A DNA stretch of 64,000 nucleotides, taken from the NCBI GenBank assembly GCA_031414805.1, contig JANOQJ010000008.1, positions 49,188 through 113,187 on the forward strand, in the 5' to 3' direction. The translations under genes and the position numbers were made by a program. Numbering within the stretch: the first letter of the stretch is position 1; every line of letters starts with the position of its first letter. Source of the DNA: JAAFIW01 sp031414805. Its GTDB lineage: Bacteria; Pseudomonadota; Gammaproteobacteria; Burkholderiales; Burkholderiaceae_C. Below the pieces are notes generated by a model. That model worked only from the letters and a program-made list of their open reading frames with translations. It ran no database searches and had not been told where the DNA came from. Shown in pieces: positions 34,467-43,181 of the stretch.

Positions 34467-36241
34467 AGCACGACCCGGCAGCCCCCGCGTTGCCAGCGCT
34501 GACCCGCCGCGTGCAGCGTGAGCTGGCCGACACACTACTTTTGTCCAACTGGGCCTCGCCCATTGGGGCTTTTGTGTTGTCGTTGGGTCTGTGGGGCATC
34601 TGCTACTACACGCTGCGTGAGCCGGTGGCCTGGATGTGGGGCGTGGTGATGCACATCACCCAGGTGCACCGGTTGCTGTATGCCTTGCGGTATGTCAAAA
34701 AACCAGCGGATCAACGTGAGCCTCTGGCCAGCGCAGCCTGGTATTGCAATTCGCTGCTGGTCAGCAGCCTGGTATGGGGCCTGGCCCCGTGGCTTTTTTT
34801 CCCAGCGTCCAATACCTCGCTGCTGGCGCTGATGATGCTGGTCATGCTGGGTGCCAGTTCGGGCGGCATGGCGGGATTGGCCTCCTCGCGGCGGGCCATT
34901 TTCAGTTTCATCACACCGATGCTGCTGGGACTTGCCAGCGCCTTGCTGTGGCTCGGTGGCACGGTGTACACATTTTTGGGCGTCGCGGTGCTGATCTACA
35001 TGGCAGCCAACATCAAGTTTGGTCTGAAACAAAACCAGTTGTTGGCCGACTCGCTGCACACCCGCTATGAAAAAGAAGCGCTGGCGCAAAGCCTGCAGGA
35101 GCAGGTGCGCAAGGTGGAGCAGATCAGCGCCGAAAAAACCCGATTTCTGGCCTCGGCCAGCCACGACTTGCGCCAGCCCTTGCACTCGCTGGGCTTGTTT
35201 GGTGCGGCCATCGGTGCGCGCCTGAAGGGCACACCCGACGAGCCGCTGGCCCACAACCTGATGCTGTGTGTGAACGCACTGGATGCGTCGTTTTCCGCGA
35301 TGTTGGATATTTCGAAAATTGATGCGGGCGTGGTGCAAGCCAAACCGCAACCCGTGGCACTGGCCGACATCTTTCGCCGCCTGCACGCCAGTTATGGCGA
35401 ATACGCCCAGGCGCAGGGTCTGGCGCTGCGGTTCAAGCCAGGTGGGCGATGGGTGGTGGCCGATGCGGTGCTGCTGGAGCGCGTGCTGGGCAACCTGGTT
35501 CACAACGCCATCAAGTTCACGCAGACCGGTGGTGTGGTGGTGGTGGCACGCCAGCGCGGGCAAAAAGTAAGCGTGCAGGTATGGGACACCGGTTGCGGTA
35601 TGGCGCAAGCCGAGCTGCCGCACATCTTTGAAGAGTTTTATCAGGTAGGCAACACCCAGCGGGACCGCGCCAAAGGCCTGGGCATGGGCTTGGCGATCGT
35701 GCAGCGCTTGGCTGATTTGATGGGTGTGGCGGTGAACGTGGTGTCACGACCTGCACGGGGAACCCGGTTTGAGTTGCTGCTGCCGGCTTGCGCCGCGGTG
35801 CCCGTGGTGCTGCCAGGCCGTTTGCTCGCACCGCCCGAATTCCAACGCCTTCAAGGTTTGTGTGTGCTGGTGATTGATGACGAAGAAAGTGTGCGCCTGG
35901 GCACGGCTGCGGCTCTGGGTTTGTATGGCGTGATCGTGCACCTGGCCGATGGCCTGGCCCAAGCGCACGAGGTGGCTGACCGCCTGGGTGCAGGCCTGGG
36001 CGCGGTGATTGCCGATTTCCGGCTGGGTGACCAAACCACGGGCCCGGACCTGGTGGCGGCGCTGCGTGCCCAGCATCGACACCGCCACAACCGCTACCTG
36101 CCAGCCTTGCTGATCACCGGCGACACCGCCCCTGACCGCGTGCGCCAGGCGCAGCAAAGCGCGTTGCGCGTGCTGTACAAGCCCGTCAAAGCAGACGAAT
36201 TGGCACAGGCCTTGTGCGTGGAGCTGCGACCCACAAAGTGA
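34463..36241 (+). CDS. hybrid sensor histidine kinase with C-terminal receiver
   Basis: The 592-residue protein has about six membrane helices in the first 185 residues and no large periplasmic domain, suggesting sensing within the membrane. A coiled linker (190-225) leads to H234 in SASHDLRQPLHSLGLFG. The ATPase domain includes NLVHNAIKFTQ and GLGMGLAIVQRLAD. The receiver near the C-terminus (VLVIDDEESVRLG, then VIADFRLGD) probably modulates phosphoflow to the LuxR-type partner encoded just before it. Confidence 0.88.
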   Translation: MKHDPAAPALPALTRRVQRELADTLLLSNWASPIGAFVLSLGLWGICYYTLREPVAWMWGVVMHITQVHRLLYALRYVKKPADQREPLASAAWYCNSLLVSSLVWGLAPWLFFPASNTSLLALMMLVMLGASSGGMAGLASSRRAIFSFITPMLLGLASALLWLGGTVYTFLGVAVLIYMAANIKFGLKQNQLLADSLHTRYEKEALAQSLQEQVRKVEQISAEKTRFLASASHDLRQPLHSLGLFGAAIGARLKGTPDEPLAHNLMLCVNALDASFSAMLDISKIDAGVVQAKPQPVALADIFRRLHASYGEYAQAQGLALRFKPGGRWVVADAVLLERVLGNLVHNAIKFTQTGGVVVVARQRGQKVSVQVWDTGCGMAQAELPHIFEEFYQVGNTQRDRAKGLGMGLAIVQRLADLMGVAVNVVSRPARGTRFELLLPACAAVPVVLPGRLLAPPEFQRLQGLCVLVIDDEESVRLGTAAALGLYGVIVHLADGLAQAHEVADRLGAGLGAVIADFRLGDQTTGPDLVAALRAQHRHRHNRYLPALLITGDTAPDRVRQAQQSALRVLYKPVKADELAQALCVELRPTK

Positions 36242-36307
36242 CTTTGGTCACTGGGCAGGGCAGGGTGCCAAAGTTAGCCTTGGGCTCACTTTGAATTGGA
36301 GCCTTAG

Positions 36308-37404
<1,097 letters not shown>

Positions 37405-37408
<4 letters not shown>

Positions 37409-37911
37409 ACCCTTCACGTATAGCCGTCGTCGGGCTACTCACGCTGACTTTCGTGGCCTCCGTGTCCGCGGCAGCCGACCCGGGCTGCGACAAATTGATC
37501 GAGGCCAGTGCGTTCAAGCCGGGCGTGCCGTACCGGGTGTCGCAAACCATGACCATCGACGGCAAGGCCGAGGTCAGTGAGGCGGTTTACACAGGTGGTG
37601 TGCTGTATTCGCAGATTGCCGGCAAGTGGCGCGCCATGCCCATGCCCGATATGGCCGATGCCACCAAAACAGCCCGCGAGACGACTCGCCAATGCGTGGC
37701 CGGCGGCATCGAATTGGTGGGCACCATGCCCGCCCGGGTGTGGACATCGCAAGTCAAAACCCAGTTCGACGACAAGCCCGTGCAGTGGAAAACCTGGGTA
37801 GGCTCGGTTGATGGGCGCATTTACCGTCAGCAGAGCGCAGGCTTTGACCAGCGCATTTTTTACGACAACGTGGTGGCACCCCAGGTGCCAGCCCGTGAGA
37901 AAAAGAAGTGA
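37405..37911 (+). CDS. exported protein of unknown function
   Basis: The 168-residue protein has a signal peptide (about 1-22, ending SVSA-AADPG). Mature part begins with a lone cysteine (PGCDKLIEAS) and contains a second in RQCVAGG, possibly a disulfide. It has strand-rich segments (KAEVSEAVYTGGVLYSQIAG) resembling small periplasmic beta proteins. Co-transcribed with the SGNH-like lipoprotein by a four-base overlap. Confidence 0.65.
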
Positions 37912-37960
37912 GGCTGACCGTGGTCAGGCGGGTCAACCCTGGGCAACGTCAGCCGGTCGC

Positions 37961-38323
37961 CTAGTTGCTCGTGATCTTGTTGCCCTTGACCGCAATATTG
38001 CTGCTGGCCTTGGAGTAGATCGTGCCGCTGGCGTCCAGCGTGATGTCCTTGCCCTTGATAACGATAGTGCCGTCTTTCTTGAGTGTCAGGCTGGCGGCGC
38101 CGCAGACGATGCTGATGCTGTCGGCGGCCTGTAGCGTCAGGTTTTTACCGACTGTCACGGTTAGGTTCTGGCCCACGCTCTGGCTTTGGTTGATGTGCAC
38201 GGTGCTGCTGTCGTTGCGCAGCACGGTGGTGTTGTTGTCACCGCGTACGCAGTGGGTTTGGTTGGCGCCCACTGACACGTTCAGGTTGGCTGGGTAAACC
38301 GGGTTCGGATCGGCGTTGGGCAT
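37961..38323 (-). CDS. VgrG C-terminal-like beta-helix protein (orphan)
   Basis: Start at ATG 38323 (120 residues) with AGGAG seven bases upstream. The sequence is a run of short repeats ending in Ile/Val/Thr-rich turns (QNLTVTVGKNLTLQAADSIS, GKDITLDASGTIYSKAS), the pattern of the Gp5/VgrG C-terminal triple-stranded beta-helix. No type VI secretion or phage tail genes are in the window. It may be a stand-alone spike-like or remnant protein. Confidence 0.6.
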   Translation of the reverse strand: MPNADPNPVYPANLNVSVGANQTHCVRGDNNTTVLRNDSSTVHINQSQSVGQNLTVTVGKNLTLQAADSISIVCGAASLTLKKDGTIVIKGKDITLDASGTIYSKASSNIAVKGNKITSN

Positions 38324-38442
38324 GTCCATCTCCTGCATAGGGTGGGGTGTTACTGAATCGAACACCATGATTTTTCTAGTATGCCACCCGTGATCAGGCC
38401 TGATTGGCGGCGCATTGCCACCGTTGTAAGTGTCCGAGATGC

Positions 38443-38504
38443 TATGAATTGAATAGCTGCTTGAGCAATTTCGACAAGGGCTAAATGCCAATTTGATTCA
38501 AAAT
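38443..38504 (+). repeat. dispersed palindromic element, copy 10
   Basis: Plus-orientation copy ending eight bases before the patatin start codon; its tail reads TTGATTCAAAATC. Confidence 0.85.
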
Positions 38505-38511
38505 CGGCGCT

Positions 38512-39591
38512 ATGAAAGCCCTTCAAATCTACGCAGGCCCCACCGCCCAAAAGCACATCGCGCAGCATGGTCTGCAACCGCAACACATCCACACCATTCC
38601 GGGCGCAGCGGGTGGTCCAAAAGGCTTGATCCTGGGCCCGCTGGACAGGTTCATTTTTGGCCAGTGGCTACCCCAATCGGCCCAGCCGGTGCATTTGGTC
38701 GGCGCGTCGATTGGGGCCTGGCGCATGGCGACGGCGTGTTTGAGCGAATCGGTGGAGGGCTTTGAGCGGCTGGAGCATGACTACATCCGCCAGCACTACG
38801 AACTGGCCCCAGGGCAGAAGCGACCGACGGCGCAGCACGTCAGCGAGCGGTTTGGTGACAGCCTGCAGGCGTTTTACGGCGGGCGGGTAGGGCAGGTGCT
38901 GAACCACCCGCGCTTTGCCCTGCACATCATCGCCTCGCGCGGGCGCCACGTACTGGGGCGCGAGCAGGCGCTGCGCACGCCGCTGGGCTATTTGGGTGCG
39001 TTTGTGAGTAACGCGGTGCGGCGCAAAGCCATGGGTGCCTGGCTGGAGCGGGTGGTTTTTTCAAGCGGCAGCGCCAACCTGCCGTTCGGCGTTGGCGACT
39101 ACCGCACCCGCCAGGTGCGTTTGATCACCGCCAACTTCTTCCCCGCCCTGCAAGCTAGCTGCTCGATTCCCTTCGTGCTGCAAGCTGTGCACAACATCCC
39201 CGGCGCGCCCCCCGGTGCCTACTGGGACGGTGGCCTGACCGACTACCACCTACACCTGAACTACACCGCCCCGCCAGGCGAGCCGGGCATCGTGCTTTAC
39301 CCGCATTTCCAGCAGTCGGTGGTGCCCGGCTGGCTCGACAAGGGCCTGAAATGGCGCCACAAAGCCACCCGTTTTCTGGACCGCATGGTGGTGCTGGCCC
39401 CCAATCCCGAATGGGTCAAAACCCTGCCCAACGGCAAGCTGCCCGACCGCACCGACTTCACGCACTACGGCAATGATCTGCAGGCGCGGGTAAAGGTCTG
39501 GAGCGTGGCGGTGGCAGCCAGCCAGCAATTGGCAGACGAGTTTGGGCAGTGGCTGCGCCAGCCGGATGTGGCGCAGGTGCTGCCTCTGTAA
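38512..39591 (+). CDS. patatin-like phospholipase
   Basis: The 359-residue protein has an oxyanion-hole region GAAGGPKGLIL (residues 31-41), nucleophile serine in GASIGAWR (G-x-S-x-G) and catalytic Asp in YWDGGLTDYH. This is a Ser-Asp dyad acyl hydrolase of the patatin family. No signal peptide, so probably cytoplasmic or membrane-peripheral. The substrate lipid is unknown. Confidence 0.85.
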   Translation: MKALQIYAGPTAQKHIAQHGLQPQHIHTIPGAAGGPKGLILGPLDRFIFGQWLPQSAQPVHLVGASIGAWRMATACLSESVEGFERLEHDYIRQHYELAPGQKRPTAQHVSERFGDSLQAFYGGRVGQVLNHPRFALHIIASRGRHVLGREQALRTPLGYLGAFVSNAVRRKAMGAWLERVVFSSGSANLPFGVGDYRTRQVRLITANFFPALQASCSIPFVLQAVHNIPGAPPGAYWDGGLTDYHLHLNYTAPPGEPGIVLYPHFQQSVVPGWLDKGLKWRHKATRFLDRMVVLAPNPEWVKTLPNGKLPDRTDFTHYGNDLQARVKVWSVAVAASQQLADEFGQWLRQPDVAQVLPL

Positions 39592-39610
39592 GACTGCTTG
39601 CATCGCTTCT

Positions 39611-39669
39611 TTTTTGATAGCTGCTTGAGCAGTATTTAAAAGGGCTACAAGCGGTTTTTGCTTAAAATT
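39611..39669 (+). repeat. dispersed palindromic element, copy 11
   Basis: Near-consensus copy between patatin and the DUF1772-like gene. Its antisense supplies the last residues and the TAG stop of the latter. Confidence 0.9.
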
Positions 39670-40130
39670 AACGCAACAGCGAAACAGACGCTGGCAGCCA
39701 CCGCACGTACCCCGTTGGCCTGGTTCCATGTGTCGCGCTGGGCCATCCAGTCAGCGGGCGGCATGGCTGGGTTCCACATGGCCAGTGCGTTGTTGATCGG
39801 CACGTTCACCTCCCGCGTGACCCAAAACACCGCACCGAAATACAGCGCCCACACCGCCAGCCACGCATGGCCCACTCGTAGCCTGCCGCAGGCGTAAGCG
39901 GCCAGGCCCGCCAGCAGGGGCAACAGCGCCGACCCGAAGTACACCGCTGCAAACGTGGCGTTGCGCACCACGCGGTTGATGGCTTGCTGCGCCACGATGT
40001 AGGCCTGCGCATCCAGCTCGCGCATGGCCGGAGCCACATCAATTGCAAACGCAAAAAAGAAGCCCGCCATCAGACCCAGCAACGCCGTTGCCAGCAGTGC
40101 CAACAGTTCTGCGAGACCTGGCCGGGTCAC
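39645..40130 (-). CDS. DUF1772-like membrane protein
   Basis: A GTG at 40130 overlapping the preceding stop gives 161 residues; the frame further upstream is antisense noise. It has four hydrophobic segments, a first helix LLALLATALLGLMAGFFFAF, and the family-like WVTREVNVPINNALAMWNP motif. DUF1772 (anthrone oxygenase-like) proteins are small membrane proteins, mostly uncharacterised. The last residues (ILSKNRL) come from a repeat element. Forms an operon with the gene upstream, facing the TetR gene. Confidence 0.75.
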   Translation of the reverse strand: MTRPGLAELLALLATALLGLMAGFFFAFAIDVAPAMRELDAQAYIVAQQAINRVVRNATFAAVYFGSALLPLLAGLAAYACGRLRVGHAWLAVWALYFGAVFWVTREVNVPINNALAMWNPAMPPADWMAQRDTWNQANGVRAVAASVCFAVALILSKNRL

Positions 40131-40549
40131 GAGGCAGCCTTTGTCGTGCGCAACACCTGTAACGCGCTGGCCAGCGTTTGCCCAATCATCAGCAAACCGA
40201 CCAACACCATGGGTGCAATCAAGGGGCCTTGTGGTTGAAAAAACTTGTGCGGCCCAAAGTTGACCAAGTGCAACAGTGCGACCCCACACACCGCCACCGC
40301 CAACCAGCGATGTGGGCGTTCGGCCGTGCTTGTGGGGGCAGCATTCAGGCATGCCGCCGCACCCCATACCGCCAAAGTCATCAAGCCCCCAATCAACGGA
40401 AGCACATTGTGTGGTGGGTGCGGCTGCACTTGCAGCAACCCAGCCCAAAACAACAGTAAATCCTGCAAGGCCAGAGCCAGCAGGCTGCAAGCCATCCAGC
40501 GGTAGCCGGTAGATGCCGTGGATGGGGGTGAGGGCGGAGCATCGCGCAT
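40127..40549 (-). CDS. small four-helix membrane protein
   Basis: Start at ATG 40549 (140 residues). Four hydrophobic segments are visible (WMACSLLALALQDLLLFWAG, LIGGLMTLAVWGAAACL, WLAVAVCGVALLHLVNF, APMVLVGLLMIGQTLASAL). No family is recognised. It is divergent from a TetR gene, with two palindromic operators between, and couples to the DUF1772-like gene by a four-base overlap. Confidence 0.7.
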   Translation of the reverse strand: MRDAPPSPPSTASTGYRWMACSLLALALQDLLLFWAGLLQVQPHPPHNVLPLIGGLMTLAVWGAAACLNAAPTSTAERPHRWLAVAVCGVALLHLVNFGPHKFFQPQGPLIAPMVLVGLLMIGQTLASALQVLRTTKAAS

Positions 40550-40586
40550 ATAAAACCTTTCGAGGCAGTGGAAATGAATGTCAATG

Positions 40587-40602
40587 CGTACCATGCGGTA
40601 CG
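40587..40602. promoter_or_regulatory. TetR operator 1
   Basis: CGTACC-ATGC-GGTACG, a perfect six-base inverted repeat in the divergent intergenic region. A sister site lies 24 bases away, centre to centre. Confidence 0.7.
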
Positions 40603-40610
40603 GATATAAG

Positions 40611-40626
40611 CGTACTATAAAGTACG
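40611..40626. promoter_or_regulatory. TetR operator 2
   Basis: CGTACT-ATAA-AGTACG, a perfect inverted repeat with the same architecture as operator 1. The two differ at one arm position in a compensated way, which supports real protein binding. Confidence 0.7.
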
Positions 40627-40688
40627 GTTCAGTGCGATAGCACCAGATACTTTCTTTGGCAAACTGTTTGTAAAGACAAGAAAACCCC

Positions 40689-41378
40689 ATGCGACAAACC
40701 CCCGAGCGACGCCAGCAGGTGCTGGACACCGCCAACCAACTCATTGCCCATGCCGGCCTGGCCCGCTTTTCCATGCTGGAGCTGGCGCGCGAGTTGGCCA
40801 TGTCCAAAGAAACGCTCTACGCCTGGTTTGGGAGCAAAGATGCATTGATGGCCGAGCTGATCGGCTCCAACGCGGGGCAAGCCATGGCCCCGTTGGAAAA
40901 GGCGCTCGCCCAGCGGGTCAACACCCCCGCCGCACTGCGGGCAGCGCTGCGCAAATTTTGCCGGGAGTTACTGGCTTTGCTGATGTCTGAGCGCTCGGTA
41001 GCGCTGAACCGGGGTGCCGTGCACCTGGCACAAAGTTCGGCGCACGTCACGCCTGCCGACGCCCGGCCCGAAGGTTTCGGTCATGCGATGCGCGAAGGGT
41101 TTGGTCATTCGCTACGGGAAGGCTTCGGTCATGCGCTACGCACTAAGGGCCGCGACGTGGTGCTGGCTCAACTCGCTCAGGTTCTTCAAGCCGCCACCCA
41201 GGCCAAACTGCTGCGCTTGGACCCACCGGAGACGATGGCCGAAGTGTTGATTGCGCTGTGCCTGCGCGACTGGCAACTGGAGCGCCTGCTGGGCCGTATG
41301 CAGCTGCCGGATGACGCAGTGATCGATCGCAGGGCGCGTGAAGCGGTGGCGCTGTTTTGGCGCTTGTATGGGGCTTAG
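40689..41378 (+). CDS. TetR-family repressor with an internal tandem repeat
   Basis: The 229-residue protein has an N-terminal TetR helix-turn-helix (residues about 5-55: ANQLIAHAGLARFSMLELAR, AMSKETLYAWFGSKDALM). The middle of the ligand domain contains three tandem 8-residue units E-G-F-G-H-(A/S)-(M/L)-R encoded by 24-base repeats. It probably represses the divergent membrane-protein operon and itself through the CGTAC palindromes. Ligand unknown. Confidence 0.88.
   Translation: MRQTPERRQQVLDTANQLIAHAGLARFSMLELARELAMSKETLYAWFGSKDALMAELIGSNAGQAMAPLEKALAQRVNTPAALRAALRKFCRELLALLMSERSVALNRGAVHLAQSSAHVTPADARPEGFGHAMREGFGHSLREGFGHALRTKGRDVVLAQLAQVLQAATQAKLLRLDPPETMAEVLIALCLRDWQLERLLGRMQLPDDAVIDRRAREAVALFWRLYGA
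41070..41141 (+). repeat. three tandem 24-base repeats inside the TetR gene
   Basis: Units begin at 41070, 41094 and 41118, each starting GAAGG. Synonymous differences between units show they are not a recent slippage. Confidence 0.9.
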
Positions 41379-41424
41379 GCCTATGGTCAACCCCAAAATC
41401 AGCCCTTATTTTTAGCATTCTGTC

Positions 41425-41430
41425 TATAAT
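41425..41430 (+). promoter_or_regulatory. -10 box of the Phd-VapC operon
   Basis: A perfect TATAAT 24 bases before the antitoxin ATG, in an AT-rich stretch, with AAGG at 41446 as ribosome site. A clear -35 was not found. Confidence 0.5.
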
Positions 41431-41454
41431 TCAGGCTAATTATTTAAGGCAGCC

Positions 41455-41751
41455 ATGAATTCAATCGTCAAAATGCCGGCGCAGCAGTTTTCCTGGCAAG
41501 TTCAGGAGGCCAAAAACCGTTTCAGCGAAGTGATTGAACATGCCTTGACGCATGGTCCACAGGTCGTCACGCGGCACGGCAAGCCGGTGGTGCACGTGGT
41601 GTCGGTTGCAGATGCTGGTGCCAGCGCGCATGTGCAGGATGACGGGTTTGCCGAGTACCTGATGTCGGCACCAAAACCCACCAGCCAACCCGATCACACG
41701 CTCGAAGCCCCGCCCAGGCGTTCACGGCGCACACCGGAGCGTTTGGGCTAG
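41455..41751 (+). CDS. Phd/YefM-family antitoxin
   Basis: The 98-residue protein has FSWQVQEAKNRFSEVIEHAL and GPQVVTRHGKPVVHVVSV, the standard Phd DNA-binding fold, and a disordered basic tail (PPRRSRRTPERLG). The VapC toxin gene starts four bases after its stop. Represses its own promoter by family analogy. Confidence 0.87.
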   Translation: MNSIVKMPAQQFSWQVQEAKNRFSEVIEHALTHGPQVVTRHGKPVVHVVSVADAGASAHVQDDGFAEYLMSAPKPTSQPDHTLEAPPRRSRRTPERLG

Positions 41752-41754
41752 CGC

Positions 41755-42177
41755 ATGCGGTGGTTGCTTGACACGTGCGTGGTCTCTGAACTGACCCGCA
41801 AGCAGCCCGATGCTGCGGTCGTGCGCTGGCTGCAGAGCCACGCGCAGCAATGCGTTTTGTGCGGGGTGAGTGTGGGCGAAATTCAATACGGGCTCCTGCG
41901 CATGGCGCCCGGGCGGCATCGCAACAGCCTTCAACTGTGGTTTGACGGTTTATGCGTTGAATATGCCGCACGCACACTGGATACCGATGCAGCAGTCTGG
42001 CGCGTGTGGGCCAACTTGAAAGTCTCACTGGAGGCGATGGGCCGACCTCAGGAAGATCTGGATGTGCTGATTGCGGCGGTTGCTGTGCACCACCGGCTGA
42101 CGGTGGTTACACGCAACACCCGGCATTTCGAAGACACGGGGGTTACGATGGTTAACCCATGGCTCGCGGCTGCGTGA
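41755..42177 (+). CDS. vapC: PIN-domain toxin VapC (FitB-like)
   Basis: The 140-residue ribonuclease has the acidic PIN residues D6 (LLDTCVVSE), E42 (SVGEIQYG) and D101/D103 (QEDLDVLIAAVA), plus TRNTRHFED near the end. It probably cleaves tRNA or rRNA and is held by the Phd-type antitoxin upstream. Its 3' end overlaps the truncated VOC gene on the other strand by 26 bases. Confidence 0.9.
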   Translation: MRWLLDTCVVSELTRKQPDAAVVRWLQSHAQQCVLCGVSVGEIQYGLLRMAPGRHRNSLQLWFDGLCVEYAARTLDTDAAVWRVWANLKVSLEAMGRPQEDLDVLIAAVAVHHRLTVVTRNTRHFEDTGVTMVNPWLAAA

Positions 42178-42385
42178 GCTTGCTTTCGACCACGCCCACC
42201 TGACAGTCGCCCGTGTGTTCTGAAAGAAAAAGGGTTTGCCCTGCTCGGGTGATTTGAGCAAACACGGGAAAGCCCGGTTCAAACTGGCACTTCCAGTCCA
42301 ATGCAAAGCCCAGGCCATCGACGTAAAAGGGCAAGCTGATGGACGCGCTGGTGATGCGCAGCTGGGGGATGACGGTTTGGTTCAC
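42152..42385 (-). pseudogene. truncated VOC (glyoxalase/bleomycin-resistance) protein
   Basis: The 77-residue frame starts like an intact VOC protein: IPQLRITSASISLPFYVDGL, then FEPGFPVFAQITRAGQTLFL and SEHTGDCQVG. Family members continue for another 45-60 residues. Here the homology stops near 42193-42205 and the frame runs into the 3' end of vapC. The second beta-alpha-beta module with its metal ligands is missing, so the protein is presumably inactive. Confidence 0.7.
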
Positions 42386-42418
42386 GGGACACTCTCCTAG
42401 CGGTTGAAAATTCTGGCT

Positions 42419-42820
42419 TTAGTCGAGCCCCACCACGCTGGCTACCAGCAGCCACACCTTTTGCAACTGCGTTGCCGACACGAATTCACCTGTGCACGTG
42501 GTGCCCCGCGCCTGCCAATCCAGGTTCTTCAAGTGATCACTTAGCACCACCCCCTGCACGGATTGGGTTTGAATGGGCACTTCAAATGGATAGCCTTTGA
42601 CTTTGGATGTGATAGGGCAAACGAAAGCCCGGCCCAAGCGCTGGTTGTAGTGTGTCTGGGAGATCACCAGGGCTGGACGGCGACCCGACTGCTCGTGGCC
42701 GCTTTGCGGGTCGAAGTCGATCCAGATCACTTCACCTTGGGCGGGGGCTTGCGGCGGCGCCTTGCTCTGCGCAGGTCTGGCCCGGCTCACCACGCTTCTG
42801 TGCCCTGCGGTTTGCCCCAT
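42419..42820 (-). CDS. mazF: MazF/PemK-family endoribonuclease toxin
   Basis: Up to 133 residues; GTG codons at 42793 or 42790 are alternative starts next to the antitoxin stop. The MazF core is clear: GEVIWIDFDPQSGHEQSGRR, PALVISQTHYNQ, AFVCPITSKVKGYPFEVPI and VVLSDHLKNLDW. It cleaves mRNA at short specific sites and is neutralised by the MazE-like protein with which it overlaps. Confidence 0.88.
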   Translation of the reverse strand: MGQTAGHRSVVSRARPAQSKAPPQAPAQGEVIWIDFDPQSGHEQSGRRPALVISQTHYNQRLGRAFVCPITSKVKGYPFEVPIQTQSVQGVVLSDHLKNLDWQARGTTCTGEFVSATQLQKVWLLVASVVGLD

Positions 42821-43044
42821 GAAGTGTCGGCTTCATCTGGCATGTTTCCCGGGGTGACCTGTGCCAGCAGGTCTTGGAGATTGGGGCGTTCCAGCACGGG
42901 GCGTATGACGATGCTGCCGTCTGCGCCGTTTTCAAAGCGCACGGTTTGGCCGATTTTCAGGCCCGACTGTTTGACCAATGCCGTTGGAATACGCAGGGCG
43001 GTGGATTTCCCCCAGACGGAGAGAGTGGCTTCCATAACTTGCAT
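42787..43044 (-). CDS. mazE: MazE-family antitoxin
   Basis: The 85-residue AbrB-fold antitoxin has SVWGKSTALRIPTALVKQSG and KIGQTVRFENGADGSIVIRP, with an acidic toxin-wrapping tail. It overlaps the MazF frame. Upstream, an AT-rich stretch around 43060-43090 (GATATT...GTGATATC) may hold the operator. Confidence 0.87.
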   Translation of the reverse strand: MQVMEATLSVWGKSTALRIPTALVKQSGLKIGQTVRFENGADGSIVIRPVLERPNLQDLLAQVTPGNMPDEADTSWGKPQGTEAW

Positions 43045-43125
43045 GATGTGATCCGAAATAAAAAGATATTTAGCATATTAGTGATATCAAGGATTCGTGT
43101 CAAAGTTGACGCGTCACTGCTACTT

Positions 43126-43181
43126 AATTAATAGCTGTTCGAGCAATAAATGCATGGGCGAAAGCCGTATTTGACTAAAAC
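43126..43181 (+). repeat. dispersed palindromic element, copy 12
   Basis: A diverged copy (CTGTTCGAGCA core) between mazE and the alcohol dehydrogenase. It supplies the TAG stop of the latter on the minus strand. Confidence 0.75.

Noticed and set aside
34535..35623. 362-codon minus-strand frame
   Set aside because: It is antisense to the hybrid kinase, whose motifs are all in order; the antisense product is His/Gln-rich noise.
40131..40490. N-terminal extension of the DUF1772-like frame
   Set aside because: Overlaps the upstream membrane protein gene in another frame; the GTG at 40130 with overlap is the better start.
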